This document shows positions 50,767-64,000 of a stretch of 64,000 nt of DNA, piece after piece; position 1 is the stretch's first letter, and each line of letters starts with the position of its first letter. A program made the translations under genes and the position numbers. The notes under the pieces are model-generated. The model was not told where the DNA came from and did not search any database. It worked only from the letters and a program-made list of their open reading frames with translations. Source of the stretch: Oxyruncus cristatus (taxonomy: Eukaryota > Chordata > Aves > Passeriformes > Cotingidae); the NCBI GenBank assembly GCA_013399855.1, contig VXAY01002371.1:696321-760320 (forward strand), given 5' to 3'.

Positions 50767-51180
50767 TCAATTGTTCTTGACCCTGTGATACTCAGGACCT
50801 GAATCCAAGACTCTGCCAGAGCAGGGAACTGGCCAGAAACAGACTTGTCGGGGAGAAGAAGAAAAACAGGCACATGTGGGGTGCAGGCAGTACAGGGCAA
50901 CATTGCTGAGGGTCTTTGCATTCCCCCGGTGTGTGGGAGCTGCTGTGCCTCTGGCAGCTGTGTCCTCAACTTTCTGCTTCAGCTGCTCCCAAGAGCGAAT
51001 GTCTTTGTCATCCTTCCTATGGGTACAGGATGTCTTGAGCCACTCGACATTGAATTCGTACAGTTTGACCAGATCTCTGATGGCCTGTTGGGAATGTCAC
51101 AGCAGGAGTCACACAGTAGGCTCCTCGGGTGTTGTGACTTTCTCAGAGGTTGTTAGCAGGCAAGCAGTAAGGCCACAACA
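50767..51180 (-). pseudogene. Decayed protein-like frame, possibly ERV-derived
   Basis: On the - strand one frame stays open for 109 codons, from 51096 to a stop at 50767-50769, without a usable ATG. Its start is strongly protein-like: AIRDLVKLYEFNVEWLKT, then RKDDKDIRSWEQLKQKVEDT, charged and helical. The same frame upstream still looks coding (TTSEKVTTPEEPT) but has two stops just before 51096. An acceptor-like ttcccaacag also lies at the edge of the good part. I do not recognise the family. A worn retroviral gag-type fragment is my best guess; a processed pseudogene or an exon of an unknown gene are alternatives. Confidence 0.35.
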
Positions 51181-53639
51181 CAAGTGGCTGCTATCTGCAT
51201 GCTACTGTCACTGCAGGAGAGGCGATTGACTGAATCTGTTTTTACAGATTTCCTGCAACGAATGTGCCATAGTACAGCCATTCAGTGTCCCATGGTATAA
51301 ACTGGAACTCTCTATTAGTCTGTGGCTGGGAGAGTGCTTGCATTTCAATGTTCCTGTCTTCCACAATGTTTTTTAGTGAAAGCTGCAAAAAGGTTCGTGC
51401 AAGCCTCAATTCTGCCCCCTTTGGTACACTAATTTACTGGCCTTTACCATCAGTTTTTAACACTTGATTGCCTAATCCTCTTTCCCTGCAGCATCCAAGC
51501 TGCAGGTCAAGATTTGAATGCAGGAGGCTATTAAATCATCCTATGGTTGGGGGGGCTTAAATTCTATCACCTCAGATTCTGGCAGCTTCTCAAGGTGCTC
51601 GGATTAACTTTGGCAAGTATTTGTAAGCTCATCTGCAAAGAAAGAGAAGTGCAAGTCTGACAGAGGATGTGAGGAAGGGAGGGCAGAAACTGAGAAGAAC
51701 AAAGCAGAAAACAAACAAATCCCCCAAAACCAGAATGCTAAAGGCTGCACTTAATTGCTAACAGAATAAATTGTTCCTTCTGCATAGTTTAAAAATGGAA
51801 AAGGATATTGGAAGGAAAAGAAGCAAGACCTTACTATACTTGAGATGTTTGCATTAGAGATACATTTTTTTATATACTCTTTGCTTGCAGGAATTGAAAA
51901 AAATCAGTGAATGTGTATGGCCCTGTTTTCACTTGTTTGAGGCCTGATTTAGTCAAAGCCAAATTATTCATGCTGCCTTTAAACAGCCTCCCCAAGAGAA
52001 GTAGGGCAGGAAACTCCCACAATAACCCACACAATGGGAGCAAGAGGCCAGCCAAACGACGCCTGGGACACGTGAGGAGGGAAACCAGTGTGCCTTTGAG
52101 CAGCTGGAAGAAGATTTCAATCCTGTTAATTTTGTATGGGGAGGTATGAAGGGTGCCTTTCACACCACAGTCAGACTTGTCACAGCTAGTCGAGATGGCA
52201 CACAGTGAGCAATGCACAGAGAACAGGGATGTGTTGCCTGCAGTACATCGGGCCCTGCTCTTTGCTGTCAAAGAGTTTTTAGCTGGGCAATTATCTGCCC
52301 CCTGGCTGGGATCAACCAGTCAGTGACATATGTGACATAACCCCACCTGCCTCTTGCCAGTCCCCGGACCAAGCCTGTGGGACCAACGTGGTGACTTCCA
52401 TGTTGGTGATGCTATGAAATACACATACACATGCAGGGCCCACAAGCAGCTCAGTGTTTGTTTCCACTGAGAAAGTTTTGACCTGCTTAAAGTGCCATTG
52501 CTATGGAAACCTAATGAGAAGATAATTGAATGAAACGTCTTTGCTTTCCATCCCTTTCTCACACTGGTGCCAGCAAGGTCAGAACCTTGCAGGCCTCCTT
52601 TCTCTTCAGGTTCATGCAAATTTGATAAAAATACCAAAGGCCCATTTTCTTCCCTGTGCCGGCTCCAGTTAGATAAATTATCTTGTATTCAGTCAGGAGC
52701 AGTTACAAGTGTGTCAGTTTTTCATACTAATTATGTAACTGGACCATTTCTAATGCACACGGATAACCAAATGGCTTTGCAGCAGAGCCAGCGTGGGCTT
52801 TTGCACTGGTTTATTCACCACTATGGATGTGCATAATATTTGTGTACAGAAAATCCCATCTAAACCATTTTCCTCAGTGGGCTATAAATAGTCCTTGGGA
52901 AGGAATGAGAGGGGCACTATCAGTTTATTGAAGACCGTAACAGTAGTGGTTTCATTATCGTGTGGTGCTATGCACCTGTGGATTTTACAGTCCATAAATG
53001 AGATGTGGCTATTAGTTAAAAAACATATACATTTAAAATACTTCATGTTGAAACAAACCCCCATCATTCTCAGTTCCCGTGTTTGTTCTGTTTCGAGAAT
53101 GATGAGCTTTTAAAAATCAACAAGCACGTTCATGAAAGCAGCACATGGTGTCATTTATTTCCTTTCCCAGTTCTGTGAAGTACCAGCACATTCTTGGGGT
53201 ACGTGTGGCTGTGTCTCTTGTAAAATCAACTGCTGTCTATGCACAATAAGCCCTGGTGTTATTCTGTCTGAGACTAGAATTAGTCCAGAGTTAACAGGGA
53301 AAGCTGTAGCCTAGCAGCTCAATGCAGCCTAGTTAAAACCTGTCTTAATAATCAGACAGGCTCGGTTGGCTTGTGACGCAAATGTGTGCGTTGATTCTTC
53401 CTTTCACCCCAAATTTTGGAGACCACCTTCAGGTTTCAAGGGGATTGCTTAGGTATAACAACATCATCACCATTGCAGCACTTTTATGGAAAGATAGATT
53501 CAAAGATCCTTTTGAATGCCGGGCTTTGACACTGTTCATACAAAGCCCACAGCCTTCAAAAGAACAACCTGAAGTGTCCTCCAGAGGCAATCCTCAGGTC
53601 GATATCTTTGTTGTCTAGGATGTCTGGTCAGGTCTCTTA

Positions 53640-54340
53640 TCTTTCAAGCAGCCTCTTATAACAGCACTTAATTAAGTTTTTAGAGTTGTCCTCCCTTTCT
53701 CTGCCTGGTGTTGGAAGTTCGTCCAAATAGTTAGGAAATGTTAGCTCCTCTTTTCTGATTGTTTCCAGCTTATGTCTGTCTGTTCCTGTGCCTAATTTGT
53801 TAATAGGCAATAGGTTAATCTTCTTGCAGCTTTCCAATTTGACAGGCAAAATTTTATAGCTTTCTCTTGTAAGAAAAGCTGTCCAATTCCCTGGCCATTC
53901 TAACGGCTTTTCTCTTTACTACTTCTGGTTTGAATTCATCTTTCTTGAGCATAAATAATGGTGGTTGTACAGCCATTCTCATGTATATTCGTTCTTTGTA
54001 CTGCCTTTGGAATTTCCTATCCTTATGTCTTTTAGGATTAACATGCAAGGTTTTCCTCAGTTATCCTGGTGTCCCCAGGTACTCTGTCATTTGCAGACCT
54101 CCAGCATTTGAAATACTGACTTTTGTGTCCATTCTGTTTTGTGTACTTGCACGTTTCAGTGTTGAATGTAAACTCATTTTTGTTAAGACGGTCTTTCTAA
54201 TCAAGAAGTTCCTGGTCCAGGTTCTCCACTCCAGCTGTTGCTACTAAATTTTGTGTCACTGACCTCTGAGTGGCCTGATGTAATTTACGAAACTCTGCTC
54301 AAACTCATCAACTCTCTAGGGCAGTAATATTTGCTTACTC
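53640..54340 (-). mobile_element. Old CR1/L3-type LINE, antisense, with readable ORF2 tail
   Basis: The + strand shows antisense landmarks of the LINE ORF2 C-terminus and 3' end: tctcttgtaagaaaagctgt, ggccattctaacggctt, ggtttgaattcatctttctt, catgcaaggttttcctca. On the - strand the frame gives KKDEFKPEVVKRKAVRMARE followed by LDSFSYKRKL, clearly the conserved segment near the end of CR1/L3 ORF2. Two adjacent open frames (54048-53854 and 53849-53637) are broken pieces of it. It is old and inactive. Confidence 0.65.
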
Positions 54341-56329
54341 CCAAAAGTAGCTCCATTTTTATATTATATATTGTGCCTTCTGTTTTGTGGTGGTTTGGGA
54401 GGATTTTTTTTGTTGTTTGGTTTGGTGGGGTTTTTTTTTTTCACATTTACTTGTTTCAGCATTTTGGCTCCAAGAGGCACAAAGTATCTGCCTAGAGATT
54501 GTTTTGAATTTGTGAAATTAATAGATTAAAGTTTTGACCCCTTCTGCTCGCCACAACCAGAGATTATGTGTTGATAAGAAAATACTCTTTCCCTCTGGCC
54601 ATAAATCTTCTTTTCTTCCTTGTTGTGTGAACATATACCCATACATTTCTTCTGTTGTATGCTGTGACAGAGTACATTTCGCGTGAAAGCTTGCTAATGA
54701 AGTTGTACATCAGACCACAACAAAAATGAAGGCCTCCATGGTGGAGTAATGGCATTTGGCTCCCTTTCAGACACACAGTGCTGAAACTTCTGCCAAGTGT
54801 CACTGCATCATTAACTTCCAGTACAAGTTATCAGTCTGTGAATGGAAGAACACAAATCTCTTTCAGTGCACGTTCACAGAAACGCTGCAGATTTAACAGA
54901 GTAAGGGAGTGTAATTTGCAAGTCAAACATACAGCAACTCCTTGGTACTGTGGAATTTTTCACCAGGCATCTAGGAAGTAAAACACTTGATTGATTTCAC
55001 TGAGGATTTTTAAGCATCAGAGCTGTGTAGTGGAACTAAAAAGCTAGTGCCCTATCAGACACTATGTGGTAAGTTTTGTTGGCATTTCCATCTCTTCAGA
55101 CCAGCTGTTAGCATTTTCAAGGTCAGCCCAAGCACAGAAGATTTCCTCTTTAAAGAATGCACAAAATGATAATTGGAATTTACATCCTCTGATGAAACTC
55201 AGCATAGTTCTCAAATCAGTTATAAATGAGAAGGTGGTCTGCTTGCTGTGGATCCTACTCTTCTCCTCACCCGCTCTTGTTCAGGCGTGTTAGAACTTTG
55301 CTCTTACTGCCCTTCCTGTTCTTTGGAGGCCAGTGTGTGATGAGTTGGTGGTGTCAGGCTAATTCCCAGTGAACAGATGTCCACATCACAAACAGTGCCG
55401 CTACACCTGCTACTTACTTGAATCATTGTTGGCAACTGTGCAAGAGAAGAAAAGGATTAAAATGGATTTGTAGGCCACAGAGCACAAGAAACTGCCTCTC
55501 CACTTTAAGGCTGATTTCACTAGTGAGGCAGAGTTCTGATCATTAACAGATTTCATTTTCTAAGGATGATGACTTGGTATATTTCATGGATACTAAATTC
55601 ATTTAAGATAAATAGGTGAGGGCTATACTCATGTGCAAAACATGTAGTGGATTAATTCTGTCAGTTCCAACAGAACTTGGCTTTCATAAAAACATAAGTC
55701 TAGGTATACAGTTCCACATACTTTTTATCTGATTTACCTTTATTTAGAAAAATACTTGCTCCTTTGAAGTGTCTGGATTCCTGTCCCTATTCAGAGGCTT
55801 TTCTGGAAATTTGTACCCAGAAAGTATGGGGTTTGTATTTTTCTCCAGCATTTTTTATGCAGGCTTCTTAAAACCTAGGCATTTGCTGGCATATTATTAA
55901 CTTTTCTCCTTCAAGGGTAAATTTCATCAACAAGGAAAACTCTGAATGTCTCCTTCCTCCTGGTACATTACAAATTTGAAGTTTGTTTGCCTCAATTAGT
56001 TTGCAGTTTGTGCTGGATTAGATTTCTGATCAGTCTGAGTTCAAAAGAGGTTGTATTTCAGAGCTCTGCTGTGCCAGACCCTCCTTGTCTAGATGAATTA
56101 CTAAATCAAACTGAAACTTCATACTGTCTCATTTCCCCCTTTAGTGATGTCTTTGCAAATTGATGAGTATGCGTTTCATGCTTATAAGACGTTGGCCAGT
56201 AATTGCTTACGTCTTCTAAACCCTGAACTGGCTTAAACTAAAATTTTCCTGTGAGTGGTTTAGTGAATTGATCAGAAACTCTTCATTGCCCTCTGCTGGG
56301 AGTCTGAGAGAGCTAAAGGAGCCCGTGCA

Positions 56330-56615
56330 GACAAGACGGAGTGTGTGGACAGCAACGAGGGCATGGCATGTGTGTATTATTATATGGCCTCATTTAAAAG
56401 AACAATGTGGCTTGAGGTCTGCTTGGTACGCCGGGGTATGCGTGTTTCCATTCTGCATGGCCGCAGTGTAGCCACCGCACAACAGAGCATTGTCACGTCG
56501 TGGGGCCGAGCTCTCGGCAAAAACACTGCAGTAATGCTTTGCACTTGGAGCCTCCAGCAAAGCCGTTGATGCTGGCAGGAGTCATTTCACTGGCTCGGTG
56601 CTGCGTGGTTAAATA
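56330..56615. promoter_or_regulatory. CpG-rich candidate regulatory patch
   Basis: CpG dinucleotides are clearly clustered here (about 15 in under 300 bp) against an intron nearly without them. It contains TCACGTCGTG (CRE/E-box-like, about 56493-56502) and a perfect 14-bp inverted repeat GCCGAGCTCTCGGC (56505-56518). It does not reach usual CpG-island size. An intronic enhancer or a minor promoter is inferred; no exon with a donor is evident downstream. Confidence 0.3.
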
Positions 56616-57478
56616 GGAAGGCTTCAAAGAATAATGCAAGGTTTGGTAATTTCTATTAGCTCCATTTATACAGACAGAAAAAAAAGGCAATGAACCAGGG
56701 TGATGCTGTCTCATCAGAGATCCCACAATGAACTGTTGGCACTGAGTTGGAATCCATTATGGAAAACTGGTTCAATGAACATAAAGACCAAGAACAAAAG
56801 ATTTATTTACTATTTTAGTGGGTTGTTTGTAAAGTCCATGTTCTGTTAAAATAAGTCTCTCCGACTAGCTTTTGAGGAAGGGAGCATACACTGATGGGAA
56901 AGCACACAAAAGGGACTCGGGAGCAAGAAGCTGTAGTCTCCAGTCGTCTGTGGTTGCACTTCATAGGGTCTGGACAAGCTTTCTTCAGCTTGTCTTTAAA
57001 TGTCTACTACTTTTTTCCACACAGTGGCTTCTGAAAGTGTAATGAGCACATATTTATAAAGCTTTATCAGGGAAAAACAAGCAGGCTGAAAACTGTTATG
57101 CAGCTAAACAAATGCAGCATCCCAGTTCTCCAGTTTCTAAGGCAGCAAAATTGCTGTTTTGCAAACGAAAGTGGGGAAGCTATGTGAATAATTGTTTTTC
57201 TTAGAGATCCCCAGACTCCTTTTGTCTTAACCGTAGATTTTTGTCAGTATGTATTTTTCTGTTCTGGTCACAAAAGTCATGCTTAAGAGGGGAACTCAGT
57301 TGCTGTGGTCAGACCAGTGCGTTCAGGTTTTGTTTCCAACTTGCTGCACTGGGAAGAAAAGGGAAGAGAAAACAGCTCATGATATATTGTTTGGAAACTA
57401 TAATTTACTGTAACCAGACAGCTCCCATGAAATGTGAGAAGCCTGCATCAATAAGTCCATTTCTCTTTTTTGTCCTAG

Positions 57479-57519
57479 GCTCTCCATTCATAAATCAAGC
57501 TCGGAAGAAGGCTCTGTAG
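57479..57519 (+). CDS. SASH1: SASH1 coding exon (LSIHKSSSEEGSV)
   Basis: This 41-nt exon follows acceptor ttttttgtcctag and ends at donor gtcagt. Its first base completes the Lys codon left open at 46386; its last base opens the Gly codon finished at 58935. The peptide is LSIHKSSSEEGSV. The matching human region reads NPLHKSNSEDSSV. The Ser-rich acidic cluster (SSSEEGS) is a good casein-kinase-2-like or primed phosphorylation target; this is inference. The donor (GTCAGT) is weaker than its neighbours' GTAAG-type donors, and the exon is very short, so regulated inclusion is plausible; skipping it alone would break the frame. Confidence 0.93.
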
Positions 57520-58934
57520 GTCAGTATATTTCATTTTATTTGATGCTCCTATGGAATTCTTAAACAGCTTTTGAGTTTTGCTTGTGCTGGGATGTGAAGA
57601 GCTGAGTAAACACAATGCTGGCAGAAGTCAGCAGCATTTGTGTGTGTGGATAGTGAGTCTCAGCAGCTTTAAGTTAAATGCTGGATGTCTCAGTGATCAC
57701 TGAAATTGCCCAACCAGCATTGTCATGTGATAAATATGCATCTTTTGACTTGTTATATTGAATTTCAGATGTTTCCTTGCTAGATCACTGCTAACCTTTT
57801 TATTTGTATTCTGAAAACTACCACCACCAGTGAATAACTGGGGGTTTTGTTGTTTTTGTTCATGTCATGCCAGAGTCTCTTCCTTTGTTTCTGAAATATT
57901 TTGCTCATTGGAGAGGAAAAATAAAACTGGGATGTTTTTCGTATTTGTTTCTTTTTAGTGGTGTTCTAGGGATATGTCCACACAGTCTAAACTTAACCAG
58001 TATTTCAGAGAGCCAGCAAACCCAGCTCTAGATCATCTAGGGTGAAATCTTAAATATGATAGTCACATGCTGAAACTCAGTGGCACAGTACAAAATGCGT
58101 TCCTTTGAATTTTTCAGAAGCAGAGGGATGAAATAGCTCTTTATCAGTAGCATTTCTGCCAGATCAGGTACACTAAGTTCACTTGTGAGTGGCATGAACT
58201 ATATAGCATGCACCCTGGTTAATTCAGTGGTACACAGTTATATATGCCCTACCTTGGGCAAGATGCCATTTTTCTTTTTTAGAGGAAATGATTATTATTT
58301 CTGGGTCATCAATCCATATGCAGATCTGATATTAGTGGACATGGAGACCCAGCCCTGTACAGCCAGACATACAGAGAGCAAGAGTCAGATGTCAGATAGT
58401 CTTATAAACTTTCTCATGCCAAGTAGCAGAATGTGTGTGCGTGTGTGCATGTGTGTGGACATTTATATATAAGTAAAGTATTTCTTTTCTCTATAGGTAT
58501 GCACACACATACCAGAAAACCACTTAACTTAAGTTCTGGCTTAGGCTGCATAATTGTGATTCAGTTGAAGAGAATAGACCAACAAAATACTTCAAAAACA
58601 CTTCCAGACTTGACATTAGTAACTCAACAAACATCAAAATGAATGTAAAATATTTTCTGTTTATAATTCTAAATATGTAAGTTACTTGCTTATCTCAGTT
58701 CTCTATAGCATTGGCAATTATAAAAGAATGTGCATTTCCCTAAATAGCTATATCATCATAGTTCTAGCACAGAATAAATCGAGAGAACCAGAAATCTGAG
58801 ATTTTTTTATTCTTGTTTCTGATTTAAAAATACAACTTAATGCTTGAAAGCTTCCCTAGCCTTTACTAACTAATGTTTCTTTCTAAAATTCTTTTTCCCT
58901 TTCCCCTCAACCTCCCTCCCCACTTTCCTTTTAG
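57520..58934. other. SASH1 intron (1.4 kb)
   Basis: Intron with donor gtcagt and a C/T-rich end before ttttag. It includes a degenerate (TG)n/(TA)n patch at about 58434-58472. No other element recognised. Confidence 0.9.
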
Positions 58935-59021
58935 GGAAAGCAGACTGGAAAAAGAAAAATAAGTTTTTTTGGCAGAATTTCCGAAAGAACCAGAAAGGAC
59001 TAATGAGGCAGACTTCGAAAG
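58935..59021 (+). CDS. SASH1: SASH1 coding exon ([15 protein letters not shown]...)
   Basis: This is an 87-nt exon, acceptor ccttttag, donor gtaaag. It starts with two bases of a Gly codon and ends with the first base of the next Gly. The peptide runs [18 protein letters not shown] and on to RQTSK. Human SASH1 has KGDWKKKNKYFWQNF at this place, so the avian copy has Phe for Tyr next to the Trp. The lysine-rich stretch followed by aromatic residues and RKNQK is strongly basic; a nuclear-localisation or acidic-partner role is possible but inferred. Skipping it would keep the frame (87 nt). Confidence 0.95.
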
Positions 59022-61760
<2,739 letters not shown>

Positions 61761-61862
61761 CTGAAGGAGTATGAAGCCCAGCACAGGCAATCAAGTAATG
61801 TAGATCCTACAGAATGGCCTGATGGTTCTTACTCAACATTTGATGGCTCTTCCAATTGTAAT
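61761..61862 (+). CDS. SASH1: SASH1 coding exon ([19 protein letters not shown]...)
   Basis: This 102-nt exon of 34 codons is in phase 0 at both ends. The acceptor is caaattccag and the donor gtaagt. It continues the helix of the previous exon with [10 protein letters not shown], then enters a linker ([19 protein letters not shown]) ending SSNCN. Human SASH1 has a recognisably similar linker with [16 protein letters not shown], so the tail is well conserved while the SSNVDPTE part is diverged. The next exon, expected to begin with Ser-Arg-Glu-Gln, is not found before 64000. The exon can be skipped in frame, but that would cut the helix. Confidence 0.95.
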
Positions 61863-64000
61863 GTAAGTACCTGTCATTCTGATATAGCTCCCAGTATCAT
61901 TTAATATTTAAGTTCTTTCACTGAAGCCCAGAAATATCCTGATTTACCTGGTGATTTCCTTAATAGCAAATATATCACTGACCTTGTTGCTATGTTCTGT
62001 CTGCAGAAAATCTTCAACATGCATTTTAAATCTTCAAAATCTGTTGTCATAGACTTCAACAGTCTTATTGTATAATCTCTATTTTTTCCTTTTTTTGTAT
62101 TTTTTTTTAATCTAGCTCTTTGTCACTAAGCTTTTGAAGCACAAGGCAAAAATCCTCCTGTTACAAAATGCACAGAGAAGGATTTTTACGTTGCTTAGAG
62201 GAAAGTTTCACTTTGCTGATTCACAAGTAGAATTTCTCAGGCTTTTCTAGCCCTTATTGATACATTCTATATGAGGGTCTGGCTAAGTCCTAACTGCCTG
62301 CTGCCTTCAAGCATTTCTATCTCTGCATTTGGAAACTCGCAGCCCAGAGTTTGAAGCTTTTGCCAGACCCGTAAGAAGTAAGTCAGCTTTCCTCCCTTTA
62401 CTTTTTACGTCTGAGCTGTGTAGCTTCTCTTGTTTTTATGGGCACCAGGCAGTCTTTGTGTCATGCCATACTGAATTAATTCATTTTTCCTTCCAGATAT
62501 CTTCATTTTCACTGAGTAGTTTATTCCACTTCCTTTCTCTAATTGAAAGTTCACAGATAAATCTTAGGGAAGAACACATTCGGCTGTCAAATTCAAGCTC
62601 TGTGTAACCCATTTAATTGAATCATAGGCTTTTGAGACCATTGATTGATTTATTTATTTTATTGTCAATGGAATTTCCTGCTTACTGCAGCAGACAGCTC
62701 CTCCTTCCTAAAAGAAAAAAAAGAATGCTATATCATTTTATGAGATGTTTAACATATTTGGTGGTAGAGTTTTCTTTTTTGTATTCAAAAAAATACACCC
62801 ATCTTTAGTTAGATTGGAGCAGAGGGGAACTGATGTTGCCTTATACTATGTTCTGATATATCAAAAATATGCAAAGAATGGAGAAGGAAGGATCCTGACT
62901 GTTCTGGACTGATTGTTTAGCCAGCAGAAAGATGTCTTGATCTTTTCCTCATTAGTATTTATAGCCTGAGCTTTCCCTTCTTGATGCCTTTGCCCAAGGT
63001 ACCTATAGCATAAAACCTCAAAACTCTCATTTGCCATGGTCAAATCTCAGAAGGATACTAAATCTCCTTCTTAAATCTTCTGATAGTGGTTTACGCTTGT
63101 GTTGAAGTTACTGAAAGCTGTGTATAACTCTGAGGACCAAACCTGATTCAGTATTTCCTCCTTAATGGAGTGACTTGGCACCTTTTCTCTAAAATTATTT
63201 TCCTAAGGCATTTTTGCACTTTGAACCAAGAGCTCTGTTGCCTCTCTCTGCTCTTCTGGTAGGATTTGAACCATCTTCCTGTTAACTTCAGTGGGGGTTC
63301 TCTGTTCAGTCATTGTAGATACCTTTCAAAATGTTTGCCCTTGCTCCTGATTTTTGTTGTGGTTGCCTTTAACAGAAGCCATGAAACTGCTTGCCTTCAA
63401 GAGAAAAGCAGATCATCTGCAGAAATGAAACTTCACGTTAGAGCAAAATTCAGCTTGACTTCTTTTTTTGTGGACAAGAATGAAAGTGGGGTTAACTGGA
63501 GTGAAAGACTTTGGGCTGTAATTAACACACAAGAGGGAAAAACATACGAAAGTATCAGATATGTCTAGAAATAGGGTGTGTGTTCACCCAGACTTTTTTG
63601 CCTAAGGACATCTCTATTAATCTAAAATGACCAGCTTTTGAGACAAGCAAAGATGATTCTGTTTTCCAGCCCTTTCTTTGCCAAAGGGTTTGAGTTTCAG
63701 TGCTGTTTTTGTGATTTGTACTCTGCGAATTTGGAATCTCAGAATTACCCCACTCATTTTATATAGGCCATGACGCAAAGATGGTTTTCCATGTATTAAA
63801 AGCATACTGTTATATATATATATNNNNNNNNNNNNNNNNNNNNNNNNNNNNNNNNNNNNNNNNNATATAAGGCCTGCTGCCTTATAACCTCAAAAGGCAA
63901 TTGAAAACACAAGTCACTGACATGAACATTTCTTGTTTGAATTCAAAGTCCTTGGGCAATGGTTCTTCTGGTTCTGTTTGCTTTTTTTTTTTTTTTCTTT
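61863..64000. other. SASH1 intron, 5' part, to window end
   Basis: Starts at donor gtaagt. I looked for the next SASH1 exon (Ser-Arg-Glu-Gln...) and did not find it. It contains a (TA)n run and an assembly gap near 63.82 kb and ends in a T-rich tract. Confidence 0.8.
63811..63864. other. (TA)n microsatellite running into an assembly gap
   Basis: A (TA)n run at 63811-63823 is followed by 41 N (63824-63864), and the sequence resumes with atataa. The gap almost certainly hides more of the dinucleotide repeat. Confidence 0.95.

Larger units (their letters stand above)
46387..57478. other. SASH1 intron (11.1 kb) with old repeats
   Basis: Besides the separately listed SINE-like fragment, the decayed - strand frame at 50.8-51.2 kb, the old LINE at 53.7-54.3 kb and the CpG-rich patch near 56.5 kb, I see no exon in this intron. 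A stop-poor stretch at 48645-49227 has overlapping open frames on both strands without family resemblance. Confidence 0.6.

Noticed and set aside
51870..52271. 133-codon - strand open frame with a Leu-rich stretch
   Set aside because: No recognisable family, no splice or promoter context, and opposite-strand frames overlap it. Most likely chance.

Overview
The window is vertebrate, almost certainly avian, nuclear DNA. It lies inside one large gene on the + strand that I recognise as SASH1 (SAM and SH3 domain-containing 1, a signalling scaffold). Evidence for a bird: several CR1 LINE copies in both orientations, a solo-type endogenous retroviral LTR of a family common in bird genomes, AT-rich introns poor in CpG, and short N-filled draft-assembly gaps. 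I cannot name the species.

Seven SASH1 coding exons are visible, each with canonical AG/GT borders and mutually compatible reading phases: 7786-7914, 46176-46226, 46337-46386, 57479-57519, 58935-59021, 60356-60468 and 61761-61862. Together they give 573 nt, or 191 codons, with no stop. They encode the N-terminal part of the protein, from DGSLGNIDD through an alpha-helical stretch ending at DGSSNCN. The first coding exon lies upstream of the window. The SLY, SH3 and SAM exons lie downstream. Coding sequence is under 1 % of the window; the rest is intron (about 38.3 kb, 110 bp, 11.1 kb, 1.4 kb, 1.3 kb and 1.3 kb, plus two partial introns at the ends).

Intron layout: 1-7785 has no recognisable repeat. 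8434-9720 is an antisense CR1 interrupted by a sense CR1 fragment. 12795-13800 is a sense CR1. 18.8 kb has a doubtful tRNA-like SINE trace. 19471-19512 is a possible 42-nt in-frame cassette exon. 24.38-24.80 kb is an old antisense CR1/L3 fragment. 32624-34497 is a non-autonomous endogenous retrovirus on the - strand, with a 3' LTR, a purine-rich tract, a 1.2 kb gene-free interior containing a ~48-bp degenerate tandem repeat, and a stump of the 5' LTR. 47.7 kb is a MIR/CORE-SINE-like fragment. 50.77-51.18 kb is a decayed protein-like frame on the - strand. 53.65-54.34 kb is an old antisense CR1/L3. Candidate regulatory islands are at 10.75-10.92 kb and 56.33-56.62 kb.

No second gene, RNA gene, CRISPR array or microbial system is visible. 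The most useful leads are the possible SASH1 cassette exon and the tightly packed splice signals beside it, the unidentified - strand reading frame near 50.9 kb, and the short-LTR retroviral derivative with its internal minisatellite.
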